DNA of 64,000 bases from JBGMEA01 sp963674555 (GCA_963674555.1 OY771429.1:372001-436000); one strand, 5' to 3'. Counted from the first letter of the stretch, positions 43,575 to 53,251 are shown. Notes: a model not told the origin generated them from the sequence alone. Made by a program: numbers and translations.

Positions 43575-45134
43575 TTAAGGTTCTACCTGCCATCCGCCTA
43601 AATACAAAGCACCGTATTCTCCGGCTTTATCTAATAATAATTGGTTAAAGTACTCGATCCGTCTCGGCGTAATATACGATTTTATTTTGTATTCACCGCA
43701 ATATCGATATTCATGATCAAAGCATTCTTTTTCTTCATATGACGCATACGTCAATTTTAGCCCAAAATACTGAACCTTTTTTTCAAAATCAACAGGATCG
43801 GCTTTATCTTTAAAATTGATGAAAAATCCGATATCGTATTCTTTATCGAATGAAGTCCCCTTCATAAACAATTCTTCTATATAATTACGACTTGCTATGC
43901 TGCATAACTCGGCTTTATTCGGATATAATTGATTTTCGTAAATATTCCACTCCGGATCCGATTCGTAAGTGATATCTTCTATATGGTATTGCGTTCTTCG
44001 AACTTTAACGTTAAATACTTCTTTTAATAAGTGCGCTTTTTCAGGATAAGTATAAAGGTAACAAGTCAAGCGATTCAAGGCAAAATCGGTCGTATAACCT
44101 GCAAATATCGATTTATATTTATGACTTTTTCGTATAAAATATTTTAACAATGCAGTAAATGCTTTGGGATTTGATTTAAAATCACCCATTGGTATCGAAA
44201 ATTTCATCAATGTTTTTAAGCTGCTAACAGGCATAATATCGTGCACGAACAAATCAACCGTGATACATTTTCCTTCACGTTCATACATTTGAACATTACT
44301 GTAATACAATTCATTCTTTAACCAGAACAAAAAGAATACTGCAGCCGAGATAAATGACAGAGCCAAAATCGAATTGAAAATAAACGCATGTTCAATATTT
44401 TCCACACTAAGCTTATAAACGGTAAGGCGTATATAATAAAATGCGATCAGTGAGATCGACGCATAGAAAGTAAACTTCGCCGAAAATCGAAATCCAAGGA
44501 TAAAATATGTGATCGCAAAAATAGTCAAAAATGCAAAAATCATTTTGTCGTATAATAAATGATCGGAAAATACTTGAAAAGTATTATTGAAAAAACCGTA
44601 GATCCCTAAAGTGCCGAACGAGATCAAAATGATGATCCGCATAAGCGTCATTCCATTGGTTTGATTGGATATCCATTTTTTTTGTGTTGAAAACCATTCT
44701 TCACTACAATATTTTCTATATCTCTTATAATCTACGCAATCGCTCTGATGCATTTGATTAAAGAAAGCATAGATCGATTTGATCAGCTTATTTTGAATCC
44801 GCAATACTGTAATGATAATATTCATTGATAATGCCAATAAAAAACAAGTGAATAAAGCAATCGCAAAATTGATATGCAAAAGACCGGTCAATACAGTATA
44901 AGTTAAGTAAGCGAAAAAAACTGATAATGAAACTGTGAAAAAATACACACCGATTTTTAAGCCATTATAGAAATCTGAGAACAATAAGATAGAACCGATA
45001 ACAAGTGAAAAAAAGACGACGATCAATCCGACAGTTTGATAATTTACAGCAGTCAACAATACAAAACCCAATATTATATTACTGAGCAGATAGAGCATGA
45101 AAATAATTATTTTGTTTCGATCAATGGCCTTCAT
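43575..45134 (-). CDS. Multi-pass membrane protein fused to DUF695- and RraB-like domains
   Basis: 519 residues. About eight membrane helices: four in residues 9-111, a soluble stretch of ~50 residues, then four in ~164-290. The cytosolic C-terminal half carries a DUF695-like segment (DPEWNIYENQLYP) and an RraB-like end (residues ~432-519: KEYDIGFFINFKD ... KAGEYGALYLGGWQVEP). RraB binds and inhibits RNase E in E. coli; many Bacillota lack RNase E, so the partner would differ. The domain call is from pattern memory, not a search. Convergent with the dinB pair (11-bp gap). Confidence 0.7.
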   Translation of the reverse strand: MKAIDRNKIIIFMLYLLSNIILGFVLLTAVNYQTVGLIVVFFSLVIGSILLFSDFYNGLKIGVYFFTVSLSVFFAYLTYTVLTGLLHINFAIALFTCFLLALSMNIIITVLRIQNKLIKSIYAFFNQMHQSDCVDYKRYRKYCSEEWFSTQKKWISNQTNGMTLMRIIILISFGTLGIYGFFNNTFQVFSDHLLYDKMIFAFLTIFAITYFILGFRFSAKFTFYASISLIAFYYIRLTVYKLSVENIEHAFIFNSILALSFISAAVFFLFWLKNELYYSNVQMYEREGKCITVDLFVHDIMPVSSLKTLMKFSIPMGDFKSNPKAFTALLKYFIRKSHKYKSIFAGYTTDFALNRLTCYLYTYPEKAHLLKEVFNVKVRRTQYHIEDITYESDPEWNIYENQLYPNKAELCSIASRNYIEELFMKGTSFDKEYDIGFFINFKDKADPVDFEKKVQYFGLKLTYASYEEKECFDHEYRYCGEYKIKSYITPRRIEYFNQLLLDKAGEYGALYLGGWQVEP

Positions 45135-45327
45135 TATTATACCTATAAATAGAAATCAACAGACATCGATTGTTCATTTATCCATATTTTTTGTAAGATG
45201 AATCATTTTGCTTTGATCTAATGATGAATCCATGCCAATCGGAAAGTACTTTATTTTAACATATAAAAAAATGCTAACACATAGTATTAAAATAAAAAAT
45301 ATGAATTTGTACTGTCATTCACGATAA
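45135..45327. other. Intergenic region upstream of the DUF695/RraB fusion
   Basis: A+T-rich. Candidate TATAAT hexamers lie too near the gene start to be trusted. I see no hairpin or small gene. Confidence 0.5.
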
Positions 45328-45358
45328 AAAAAGAAGCCTTTATCAGGCTTCTTTTTTA
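45328..45358 (-). terminator. Terminator of the opp operon
   Basis: AAGAAGCCT, short loop, AGGCTTCTT with A/T runs on both sides, just after the oppA stop. Confidence 0.9.
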
Positions 45359-45375
45359 TGTAACTAATTATCAAA

Positions 45376-46977
45376 TTAGTTTACTGTGCAGAACATGAAG
45401 TATTTGTAGCCGAATGGTGAAGAATAGAATCCTTCAACCGAATCACTAAGGAGATAAATATCAACATAGTAATAAATCGGAGCTACAACGCTTTCGCCCA
45501 TAAGAATGTCTTCAGCATCATGCATCATTTGATATCTTGTTGCTCTGTCTGTTTCAACTTTAACACTAGCGATCAAAGCATCAAAATCTGCATTTTTCCA
45601 CTGTGCATTGTTGTTACCACTCATAGAAGTGAATAAATCAAGGAATGTGATAGGATCATTATAGTCTCCCAACCATCCGTCACGAGCAACTTGATAGTTG
45701 CCGTCTTTTCTTGTTTCTAAGAATGTGTTCCATTCTTGAGATTCAAGCGTACAATCGATATTCAATTCTTCTTTCCACATTTGTTGTAAAGCTTCACCGA
45801 TAGCTTGATGTCCTGTAGAGGTGTTATAAAGGTAAGTGAATACCGGGAAACCTGCTCCGTCAGGATATCCAGCGTCAGCAAGAAGTGCTCTTGCTTGTTC
45901 GCAGTTAGCTTCATAATCTGTTGCTGCTGCTGAATAATAATCTCCGCCTTCTGTGCGGAAATCCAATGTTGTGTCAGCATCAGACATACCGGTCGGTACA
46001 AATGCTGTAGCCGGGATTTGTCCAGCTTGTCCGATCTGTTCTACAATGTAGTTACGATCGATAACAAGTGATAATGCTTCACGAACCATAGGATCGTCAA
46101 AAGGTGCATATTCTGTATTAAAACTTACATAGTAAGTTCCGAGTTGACCTTTTTTGTAGAATTCAGGATCTTCGCTGTAATTAGCGATTTCATCCGTAGG
46201 AATATCGTCGATCAACAATAAGTCGCCGGTTTGGAAAGCAGCTAACATTGCGTTTGCATCATCCATTAATACGAATCTGATGGTTTCAGGTCCGATGTTT
46301 GCAACATCATAATATTCTTGATTTTTAGAAACCAAGATATATGAATCATGACTCCATTCAGTCAAAGCGTAAGGTCCGTTACAAACGTATGTAGCGGGAT
46401 CTGTAGCCCAAACTTCTTCGCCGTTTGACATATTTGCTTCGATAACATCTTGTCTAACCGGGAAGTATGTCGGGAAAGCGACTAATTCCAAGAAGTAAGT
46501 GCAAGGTGCAGCAACTTTTACTTCAAGTGTCATGTCGTCAAGCGCCGTTACAGCCATATCAATGTCTTCGTCATAAGAGAATCCATCGATAACTTCGAAC
46601 ATGTAACCGTAATCTGCTCCCGTTGCCGGATCAGCGGCACGTTTCCATGCATATTCAAAGTCTGCAGCCGTTACAGGTTCACCGTCTGACCAGAAAATGT
46701 CATCACGAAGTGTGAATGTGTACGTGAGCATGTCATCACTCAACGTATAACCTGTAGCTTGTCCAGGTACGGGCATTCCTGTCTCATCTAATTTGTAGAG
46801 ACCTTCGAAAAGATGCACAAGCATCGTAGCACCATCAACGGCTGAGTTAAGAGCCGGGTCGATGGTTGCGGGTTCCGATCCCACACATACAGCTAATTCG
46901 TCGACATTGGATTCAGTACATCCGAACAACGAAAACAACATTAAAGCTGCAAGTAGGATCACTAGTAGTTTTTTCAT
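45376..46977 (-). CDS. oppA: Oligopeptide ABC transporter substrate-binding lipoprotein OppA
   Basis: Extracellular peptide-binding lipoprotein of the SBP_bac_5 family. Signal peptide with lipobox LFGC (Cys20), the family start EPATIDPALNSAVDGATMLVHLFEGLYKLDETG, and a normal length of 533 residues. It is last in oppBCDFA, 69 bp after oppF and immediately before a strong terminator. The gene reads as highly expressed, with regular codon choice. Confidence 0.95.
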   Translation of the reverse strand: MKKLLVILLAALMLFSLFGCTESNVDELAVCVGSEPATIDPALNSAVDGATMLVHLFEGLYKLDETGMPVPGQATGYTLSDDMLTYTFTLRDDIFWSDGEPVTAADFEYAWKRAADPATGADYGYMFEVIDGFSYDEDIDMAVTALDDMTLEVKVAAPCTYFLELVAFPTYFPVRQDVIEANMSNGEEVWATDPATYVCNGPYALTEWSHDSYILVSKNQEYYDVANIGPETIRFVLMDDANAMLAAFQTGDLLLIDDIPTDEIANYSEDPEFYKKGQLGTYYVSFNTEYAPFDDPMVREALSLVIDRNYIVEQIGQAGQIPATAFVPTGMSDADTTLDFRTEGGDYYSAAATDYEANCEQARALLADAGYPDGAGFPVFTYLYNTSTGHQAIGEALQQMWKEELNIDCTLESQEWNTFLETRKDGNYQVARDGWLGDYNDPITFLDLFTSMSGNNNAQWKNADFDALIASVKVETDRATRYQMMHDAEDILMGESVVAPIYYYVDIYLLSDSVEGFYSSPFGYKYFMFCTVN

Positions 46978-47046
46978 ACTTTTCCTCCTTCTTAATTAAA
47001 AGAATTTCTATTAACAATTGCAAAGCAATTATCAATCTAAAAATAT

Positions 47047-48015
47047 TTATTCTTGCACATGATGGCAAGCAACAAAATGTTTTGAACCGTAATCCTTAAA
47101 TTCCGGCTCTTCTTGCGCACATATTTCTGTCGCAAGAGGGCACCTCGTTCTAAATCTGCATCCTGATGGCGGATTTAGTGGACTAGGTACATCACCCTGT
47201 AAAACGATCCTGCTACGTTCTTTACTCATATTCGGATCTGCAATAGGAATTGCCGATAATAAAGAACGCGTATAAGGATGCAAAGGTTTCTTATATAATT
47301 CTACACTGGATGCTAACTCAACTAATTTTCCTAGATACATGACACCGACGCGATTACTGATATGTTTCACGATTGATAGATCATGCGCGATGAAAAGATA
47401 TGTCAAACCCATCTCATTTTGCAAATCTTCAAACATGTTGATGATCTGCGCTTGGATCGATACATCCAAAGCTGAAATTGGTTCATCGCAAACTATAAAT
47501 TCCGGATCTACAGCCAAGGCACGCGCAATTCCGATACGCTGTCTTTGTCCGCCTGAAAATTCATGCGGGAATCTTGTTGCATGTTCACTGTTTAATCCGA
47601 CTTTATCAAGAAGATAGATAATCTTCTCTCTTCTTTCTTTTTTATTCGAAATTAATTTATGTATATCGATCGGTTCGCCGACGATATCGCCAACAGTCAT
47701 TCGCGGGTTAAGCGATGCGTACGGATCTTGAAAAACAATTTGCATCTTTCTTCTGTACGGAAGCATATTTACATTCGTAATATCAACTCCGTCATAGTAA
47801 ATTTTGCCTTCGGTCGGTTCGTATAAACGCAACAGCGTTCTTCCTGCAGTGGTTTTCCCACAGCCGCTTTCACCAACCAAACCAAGAGTTTCGCCTTTAT
47901 TTATATAAAATGATATATTATCTACTGCTTTAATGTAATCTGTTTTAAACATTCCTGTTTTTACAGGAAAATATTGTTTTAGGGATTGAACTTCAACTAA
48001 TTTTATGTCATCCAT
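47047..48015 (-). CDS. oppF: Oligopeptide ABC transporter ATPase OppF
   Basis: ATP-binding subunit with Walker A GESGCGKTTAGRTLL, the signature FSGGQRQRIGIARAL and Walker B EFIVCDEPISALD. The C-terminal oligopeptide-transporter extension with cysteines (CRFRTRCPLATEIC) is typical of OppF/DppF and may bind an Fe-S cluster. 322 residues. It is 3 bp after oppD. Confidence 0.96.
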   Translation of the reverse strand: MDDIKLVEVQSLKQYFPVKTGMFKTDYIKAVDNISFYINKGETLGLVGESGCGKTTAGRTLLRLYEPTEGKIYYDGVDITNVNMLPYRRKMQIVFQDPYASLNPRMTVGDIVGEPIDIHKLISNKKERREKIIYLLDKVGLNSEHATRFPHEFSGGQRQRIGIARALAVDPEFIVCDEPISALDVSIQAQIINMFEDLQNEMGLTYLFIAHDLSIVKHISNRVGVMYLGKLVELASSVELYKKPLHPYTRSLLSAIPIADPNMSKERSRIVLQGDVPSPLNPPSGCRFRTRCPLATEICAQEEPEFKDYGSKHFVACHHVQE

Positions 48016-48018
48016 GGC

Positions 48019-49062
48019 TTACCCTTCCTCCTGCATTTGTTCTTTTTGATTTAACCAACAAGCAGAAGAATGAGTTTCCGATAATTGTGTTGTGGGTGGA
48101 TACTCCCTCAAGCAAATCTTCATACATTCCTCGCAACGCGGAGCAAAATAGCATCCGCTCGGGGGATTTAATATATCTACAGGAGATCCCGGTATTGGAA
48201 TAAGCCGTTCTTTTTCTGTCGCATTGATCTTCGGTATCGAATTCAATAATCCCATCGTATAAGGATGTTGAGTTTTATAGAAGATTTCATCAATAGTACC
48301 TGTTTCAACGATTCTACCGGCATACATTACAATTATGTTTTCACACATCCCCGCAACGACACCCAAATCGTGTGTGATCAATATGATCGACATATTTACT
48401 TTATCTTTAAGTTCAGATATCAATTCTAAAATCTGTGCTTGGATCGTAACATCCAGAGCTGTGGTGGGTTCATCGGCGATGAGCAGTTTTGGCTCACATG
48501 CCAAAGCCATAGCGATCATAACACGTTGTCTCATCCCACCCGAAAATTCATGCGGATATTGTTTCAACCTTCGTTCGGGTTCATTCACCCCGACCAATTC
48601 CAACAATTCAACCGCTCGATCATGAGCTTGCTCTTTTGTTTTATCGGTGTGACGTAATATAACTTCCAACAATTGATTCCCGATCGTATATACAGGGTTT
48701 AAGGAAGTCATTGGATCCTGGAAAATCATACTTATCTTGTTACCGCGAATATCTTGCAATTCATTTTCTGACATTTGAACGATATCTTGGCCGTCGAATA
48801 AAATACTTCCACCGACAACTTTGCCGGGATGTTCCGTAAGTCCTAAAATGGAATAGGCTTCTACACTTTTTCCACTTCCGGATTCACCAACGATACCAAT
48901 GATATCTCCGTATTTAAGTGAGTACGATATATCGTCAACGGCTTTCACTTCGCCTTGCGGTGTAAAAAATGAAACCGCTAGATTTTTCATATCCAATAGC
49001 AAATCGTTGCTTTCGTTATTTTTATTGTCTTGTGCTATCTCTAAGCTTGCTTTTTCAGTCAT
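48019..49062 (-). CDS. oppD: Oligopeptide ABC transporter ATPase OppD
   Basis: ATP-binding subunit with Walker A GESGSGKSVEAYSIL, signature FSGGMRQRVMIAMAL and Walker B LLIADEPTTALD. The C-terminal CYFAPRCEECMKIC region is the OppD/DppD extension. 347 residues with an extra Asn/Asp-rich N-terminal tail of about 25 residues. Confidence 0.96.
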   Translation of the reverse strand: MTEKASLEIAQDNKNNESNDLLLDMKNLAVSFFTPQGEVKAVDDISYSLKYGDIIGIVGESGSGKSVEAYSILGLTEHPGKVVGGSILFDGQDIVQMSENELQDIRGNKISMIFQDPMTSLNPVYTIGNQLLEVILRHTDKTKEQAHDRAVELLELVGVNEPERRLKQYPHEFSGGMRQRVMIAMALACEPKLLIADEPTTALDVTIQAQILELISELKDKVNMSIILITHDLGVVAGMCENIIVMYAGRIVETGTIDEIFYKTQHPYTMGLLNSIPKINATEKERLIPIPGSPVDILNPPSGCYFAPRCEECMKICLREYPPTTQLSETHSSACWLNQKEQMQEEG

Positions 49063-49071
49063 ATAACCGTC

Positions 49072-50142
49072 CTACTTTTTCATCTTTGGATCAAGTGCAT
49101 CGCGCACACCATCGCCGAAAATATTGAATACTAAAATTACGATACTGATCGCGATTGCAGGAATAAATAGTCTGTAAGGATATGAGATGATCCCATTTAT
49201 CCCAACGGCTGCAAGTGAACCCAAACTAGGCATAGGCGCGCTAACACCCAAGCCTAAAAAACTAAGAAAAGATTCCACGAATATTGATGCCGGTATTTGC
49301 AGCGTAGCCGTAACAACGATCGTCCCGATACAATTTGGCAGCAAATGCTTCATAATGATCCGTTTCGGTTTTGCACCCAATGCTCTTGCTGCGGTAACAA
49401 ATTCTTGTTCCTTTAACATCAAGATCTGTCCACGTACGATCCTAGCCATACTGACCCAATATAGTAATGTAAATACAAGGAATATACTGATTAATCCGGC
49501 CCCTAATAAACCAAGAGGCTTCAGAAATGGTATTTCGAAAAGTTGAATGATAACAGGTTTTAATGTAACAGAAAGTAAAATAATGATCAGAATGTCAGGA
49601 ATCGTATAAATCATATCCACGATCCTCATCATGACCATATCGGTTTTACCGCCTTTATATCCGGCGACAGCTCCATAGGTTGAACCGATAACCAAAATCA
49701 AAGCACTTGATACCAAGCCGACTAAAACTGATATCCTGGTCCCCATCATAATACGGATCATCATATCGCGTCCCAGGTTGTCGGTACCGAAAATATGTGG
49801 AAACACATTGTCTCCGGAATCGATCAATGCTTGTTCCTCGATAGAATATTCCATTGGACGAAGATTTTCACTTCCTCTAATTTGATATTCATATGAATAC
49901 GGATAAAATGACGGTAAAATAAATGCAAAAATAAAAATAAAGATGATAATGGCAAATGATACCATCGCAAGTTTGTTCTGTTTGAGTCTTCGTAGCGCAT
50001 CTTTCCAATAAGTAACGCTTTCACGCATCTTATCCGACTCTTCTTTTTCCTGTTGTGTGGCAGGGATAAAATCGTTGGGATTTAAATGAAAGCTTAATGT
50101 CTGTTTTATTGTATTCCAATCTTTGTTTTGAAAATCACTCAA
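49072..50142 (-). CDS. oppC: Oligopeptide ABC transporter permease OppC
   Basis: Inner-membrane permease with about six helices and the EAA loop MVRGQ-type motif: ARIVRGQILMLKEQEFVTAARALGAK. It has the OppC N-terminal domain (DALRRLKQNKLAMVSFAIIIFIF) and an extended cytosolic start. The TTG start at 50142 follows AAGGGA at 8 nt. 356 residues. Confidence 0.94.
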   Translation of the reverse strand: MSDFQNKDWNTIKQTLSFHLNPNDFIPATQQEKEESDKMRESVTYWKDALRRLKQNKLAMVSFAIIIFIFIFAFILPSFYPYSYEYQIRGSENLRPMEYSIEEQALIDSGDNVFPHIFGTDNLGRDMMIRIMMGTRISVLVGLVSSALILVIGSTYGAVAGYKGGKTDMVMMRIVDMIYTIPDILIIILLSVTLKPVIIQLFEIPFLKPLGLLGAGLISIFLVFTLLYWVSMARIVRGQILMLKEQEFVTAARALGAKPKRIIMKHLLPNCIGTIVVTATLQIPASIFVESFLSFLGLGVSAPMPSLGSLAAVGINGIISYPYRLFIPAIAISIVILVFNIFGDGVRDALDPKMKK

Positions 50143-50157
50143 TGTTGCAGTCCCTTC

Positions 50158-51075
50158 TTATTTTAACTTGATCCTGGGATCGATAAATTTATAAACAATA
50201 TCCACGATGACGTTCATCATAATTACCAATGTTGCCAAAAATATCGTTGTTCCCATGATCAACGGATAATCCCTATCGGTAATGGAACTGATAAATTCTC
50301 CGCCCAAACCGGGGATCGTAAAGATTTTTTCCACGATAAAACTCCCGGTCAATGTATATGCTAACAACGGACCGAGATATGTAACGACCGGAAGAACCGC
50401 GTTTCTGAGTGCATGTTTATATAAAACCAGTTTATTGGGTACACCCTTTGCCTTTGCGGTTCGTATATAATCTTGGCTCAATACGTCCAACATACTTGCC
50501 CGCATCAAACGTGCGATGTACGACATTGGATAAAATGCCAATGCCATGCATGGCATAATATAATGAAGCGGCGAATAAATGCCGTATGTAGGTAGCCAAC
50601 CTAACTTAACGCCAAAGAAAAACATTAAAACGGTACACACAACAAAACTGGGCACAGCAATTCCCGCAGTTGATAAAAACACTAAGAAACTATCTAGTTT
50701 TTTACCTTTATGCAATGCCGCGGTAGACCCCAATGGGATCCCGATCCCAACAGCAATTAAAATTGAAATGCCACCGATCTTGGCGGATACCGGAAACTTC
50801 GAAAAAATAATTTGATTAACAGTAAATCCTTTTTGTTTTAAGGATAATCCCAAATCTCCTTGTGCTAATTTGAGTATATAATTTCCATACTGCACGATCA
50901 ATGGTTGATCGAGACCGTACTTTTCATTTAATGCTTGTAATGTTGCTTCCGGAAGATTTTTTTCGGCATTAAATGGTCCTCCGGGAATGATGTTCATCAA
51001 AAAGAATGTTATCGTTGCGACCATAAAAATCGTAAAAATTGCCAAGAGTATCCTCTTGAAAAAATATGATGCCAT
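50158..51075 (-). CDS. oppB: Oligopeptide ABC transporter permease OppB
   Basis: Permease with six helices: FFKRILLAIFTIFMVATITFFL at the start and the EAA loop RASMLDVLSQDYIRTAKAKGV. ATG at 51075 follows AGGAG; the 39 extra codons upstream lie in the leader. 305 residues. First gene of the operon, with a near-perfect promoter ~80 nt upstream. Confidence 0.95.
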   Translation of the reverse strand: MASYFFKRILLAIFTIFMVATITFFLMNIIPGGPFNAEKNLPEATLQALNEKYGLDQPLIVQYGNYILKLAQGDLGLSLKQKGFTVNQIIFSKFPVSAKIGGISILIAVGIGIPLGSTAALHKGKKLDSFLVFLSTAGIAVPSFVVCTVLMFFFGVKLGWLPTYGIYSPLHYIMPCMALAFYPMSYIARLMRASMLDVLSQDYIRTAKAKGVPNKLVLYKHALRNAVLPVVTYLGPLLAYTLTGSFIVEKIFTIPGLGGEFISSITDRDYPLIMGTTIFLATLVIMMNVIVDIVYKFIDPRIKLK

Positions 51076-51163
51076 AAAATTATTGCTCCTAAATATAACG
51101 TAAAACTCGTTTGAATTATCGGTAAAAAATTCGAATATTTTCTGCAAAACTAAAATATGTCTC

Positions 51164-51192
51164 ATTATAATTAAATTTTTTTCAAATGTCAA
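51164..51192 (-). promoter_or_regulatory. Promoter of the opp operon
   Basis: On the minus strand TTGACA (51187-51192), 17-bp spacer, TATAAT (51164-51169): both hexamers are consensus. Start near 51157. Confidence 0.85.
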
Positions 51193-51605
51193 ACATAATT
51201 TAAGCCCATCATTACAACGATTTTCACCTATCTTGGTATATTTAACTCGCTTAATTAATAATTATTAATTAATTTGATTTTTCATACAAATAGTATTATT
51301 GCATAAATATACAATAATACTATTTGTATCTTTATTCAGGAAAAATCAAGCATAGACACACTTATATAAATGATTTTCATACAACTTATAGGATTTATCA
51401 TATCTAAATATTTGTTAATACCCTGTATATAAATGCGAATATTGACAAAACTATACATATATATCGAGTTGAACTGCCTGGAACATAATACCCTATACTT
51501 TGTATTTATTCATTAATTAAACAAGTTTATATTTTTAATATTATCCTCTTGCCTGATGAATATGTGTTGAAAAACGGTTTTTTGTACATACGAATACCCG
51601 CTAAG
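51193..51605. other. 413-bp A+T-rich intergenic region between rsgI and the opp promoter
   Basis: No coding frame is credible. It holds the 16-bp inverted repeat at 51286-51327 and several runs of ATTAATT type. A TTGACA at 51443 on the plus strand has no matching -10 or gene. Confidence 0.6.
51286..51327. repeat. Perfect 16-bp inverted repeat
   Basis: ACAAATAGTATTATTG, 10-nt loop, CAATAATACTATTTGT. No T-run follows on either strand. It may be a Rho-type or weak terminator hairpin behind rsgI, or an operator about 95 bp upstream of the opp promoter. Confidence 0.75.
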
Positions 51606-52451
51606 TTATTCCGCACCAGTTCCTCCGTTTTCTCCACCACTACCGTTTTCGGTATCATTTTGTTTATCTGCTTCAGTGTCAGTATTTCCCGAATCCACAT
51701 TTTCCTCTTTTTTCAGTTGTCCGGGTGGAATCGGCTTATCTTCTTTTTTATTGTCTTTAGTCGCTTGTTGGATATCTTTAACAGACCTATCCATCCAATC
51801 TTCAATGTTTATACTGTCGGGATCATCAGAACTTGCAATCATTTTTTCGATCAAGTTCAACTTACCGGGTGTCATCCCCAGTTCTTGGGCTTCTTCAACT
51901 CGTTCTAAACCGACAGCAACAGCTTCTACGTCTACGCCTTCACGATCTTGCACAGCATCTTGGAGACGGATTTGTAACTGATCTCTAAGTTGTATTGCTT
52001 CCGCTTCATTTTGACACGAAGTTGCAAGCATGATGCCTCCCGGTTCATCTCCGTCAAAATATCCTGCACGCATAATACCTTCGACCGTTTCTCCTACCGC
52101 GTCTTCAATATTCATCATTGTCAAATCTAAGTCTTCCAATATTTCGGCTCCGTCTCCGTTCACAGCTTCAGCTGACAAAACCAACCCGTATCTGTTGACA
52201 GAATACTGAATAGATGGATTGACATCTAAGCTCACGTAAGTATACGGAGATAGAAAACTCCAAGTGCCTAACCCTAAAAAAAGTAATAACACTGCTGCCG
52301 AGACAGTTTTAATGAGTTTATTGTTTGTTCGTTTTTTCAATTCGATCACCTGCCCTATTTGATAATTATTGTTTTTAACTTTTACCATGCATCCTTCATC
52401 ATTCAGAGCAACAACACTTCCGTGTTCAATATCTACTATAACCGCTTTCAT
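51606..52451 (-). CDS. rsgI: RsgI-family anti-sigma-I factor
   Basis: Anti-sigma factor holding SigI at the membrane. A cytosolic RsgI domain (residues 1-45, KAVIVDIEHGSVVALNDEGCMVKVKN), one membrane helix (about 46-67), then an extracytoplasmic juxtamembrane domain beginning YVSLDVNPSIQYSVNRYG. The conserved Asn78-Pro79 is where self-cleavage has been described in RsgI proteins. The last ~60 residues are an acidic, Gly/Asn/Glu-rich low-complexity tail. No sugar-binding module, unlike cellulosome RsgIs. It overlaps sigI by 4 bp. Confidence 0.92.
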   Translation of the reverse strand: MKAVIVDIEHGSVVALNDEGCMVKVKNNNYQIGQVIELKKRTNNKLIKTVSAAVLLLFLGLGTWSFLSPYTYVSLDVNPSIQYSVNRYGLVLSAEAVNGDGAEILEDLDLTMMNIEDAVGETVEGIMRAGYFDGDEPGGIMLATSCQNEAEAIQLRDQLQIRLQDAVQDREGVDVEAVAVGLERVEEAQELGMTPGKLNLIEKMIASSDDPDSINIEDWMDRSVKDIQQATKDNKKEDKPIPPGQLKKEENVDSGNTDTEADKQNDTENGSGGENGGTGAE

Positions 52452-53170
52452 TTTTCCAACTCCTCTTTGATAAAATGCATGTATTCAGACAAACAGGGAT
52501 AATTACCGGTCATTATCTCGCTTGCCGCTATTATATATTTACGGTGGCGTTCCAATAATTTCCGGGGTAGGTTCGTATTTTTTTGAATTATTTTTATCGG
52601 CAACATGTTTGTTGACTGCATGCTCGCTTTCAGCGCAGGTGTTTTAAGTATAAATATCACAGCCCTCGCACATGCCTTTTTAGTTCGACTGGTTTTCGGT
52701 GAACATTCCGCCAAATCGAAAAATGTAAATCCATACTGTTTAATGATCTGATCGATCGCATCGATTTCCCATTTAATATCATCGCTTTGGCTTTTCGAAT
52801 TGTTCTCATTCATGTTCAAGCGGATTGATATATCGGTTTGATCATCATCTTTAGGATTGAATTCAAAAAGCTCGGGGTCAACAAATATCTCATGTTCATA
52901 TTTTTTTTGCGAACGCACATAGTCGATCAATCTGCGCTTCATCAATAATTCCGCAAACGGAATAAAACTTCCTTTTTCATAAGAATATTTTTTGACCGCA
53001 GTAGCAAAAGCTTGTAAGGCAACAGACCATTCATCATCATTTTTATCGATGTACCTATGAACAACAGATGAAGTGTATTGCAAAATATAATATTCATAAT
53101 TACTGATAAAAACTTCCATTTTTTCTTTATCGGAAGATGCCTTAACAGCTTTTATGTCGATTTCTCTCAT
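52448..53170 (-). CDS. sigI: RNA polymerase sigma factor SigI
   Basis: SigI family sigma-70 factor. It has the region 2 core DDEWSVALQAFATAVKKYSYEKGSFIPFAELLMKRRLIDYVRSQKK and a SigI-type C-terminal domain (LPIKIIQKNTNLPRKLLERHRKYIIAASEIMTGNYP). 240 residues. Overlap of stop and start codons (ATGA) with rsgI shows the pair is translationally coupled. In other Bacillota SigI answers to heat or to extracellular polysaccharides. Confidence 0.93.
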   Translation of the reverse strand: MREIDIKAVKASSDKEKMEVFISNYEYYILQYTSSVVHRYIDKNDDEWSVALQAFATAVKKYSYEKGSFIPFAELLMKRRLIDYVRSQKKYEHEIFVDPELFEFNPKDDDQTDISIRLNMNENNSKSQSDDIKWEIDAIDQIIKQYGFTFFDLAECSPKTSRTKKACARAVIFILKTPALKASMQSTNMLPIKIIQKNTNLPRKLLERHRKYIIAASEIMTGNYPCLSEYMHFIKEELEK

Positions 53171-53200
53171 CTGATCATTTGCCCCGCATACATATATTTA

Positions 53201-53222
53201 TTATTGTTAACGTAAACAATAA
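53201..53222. promoter_or_regulatory. 22-bp near-perfect palindrome upstream of sigI
   Basis: TTATTGTTAA on the left and TAAACAATAA on the right of a short centre, about 30-50 bp before the sigI start. No T-run, so it is a candidate operator and not a terminator. Confidence 0.5.
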
Positions 53223-53251
53223 CATATTGGATATCTTGGCATAATTATAAT

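Noticed and set aside
51443..51470. TTGACA with following TA-rich sequence on the plus strand
   Set aside because: No acceptable -10 at 16-18 bp and no plus-strand gene downstream; the region ends in the 3' end of rsgI.
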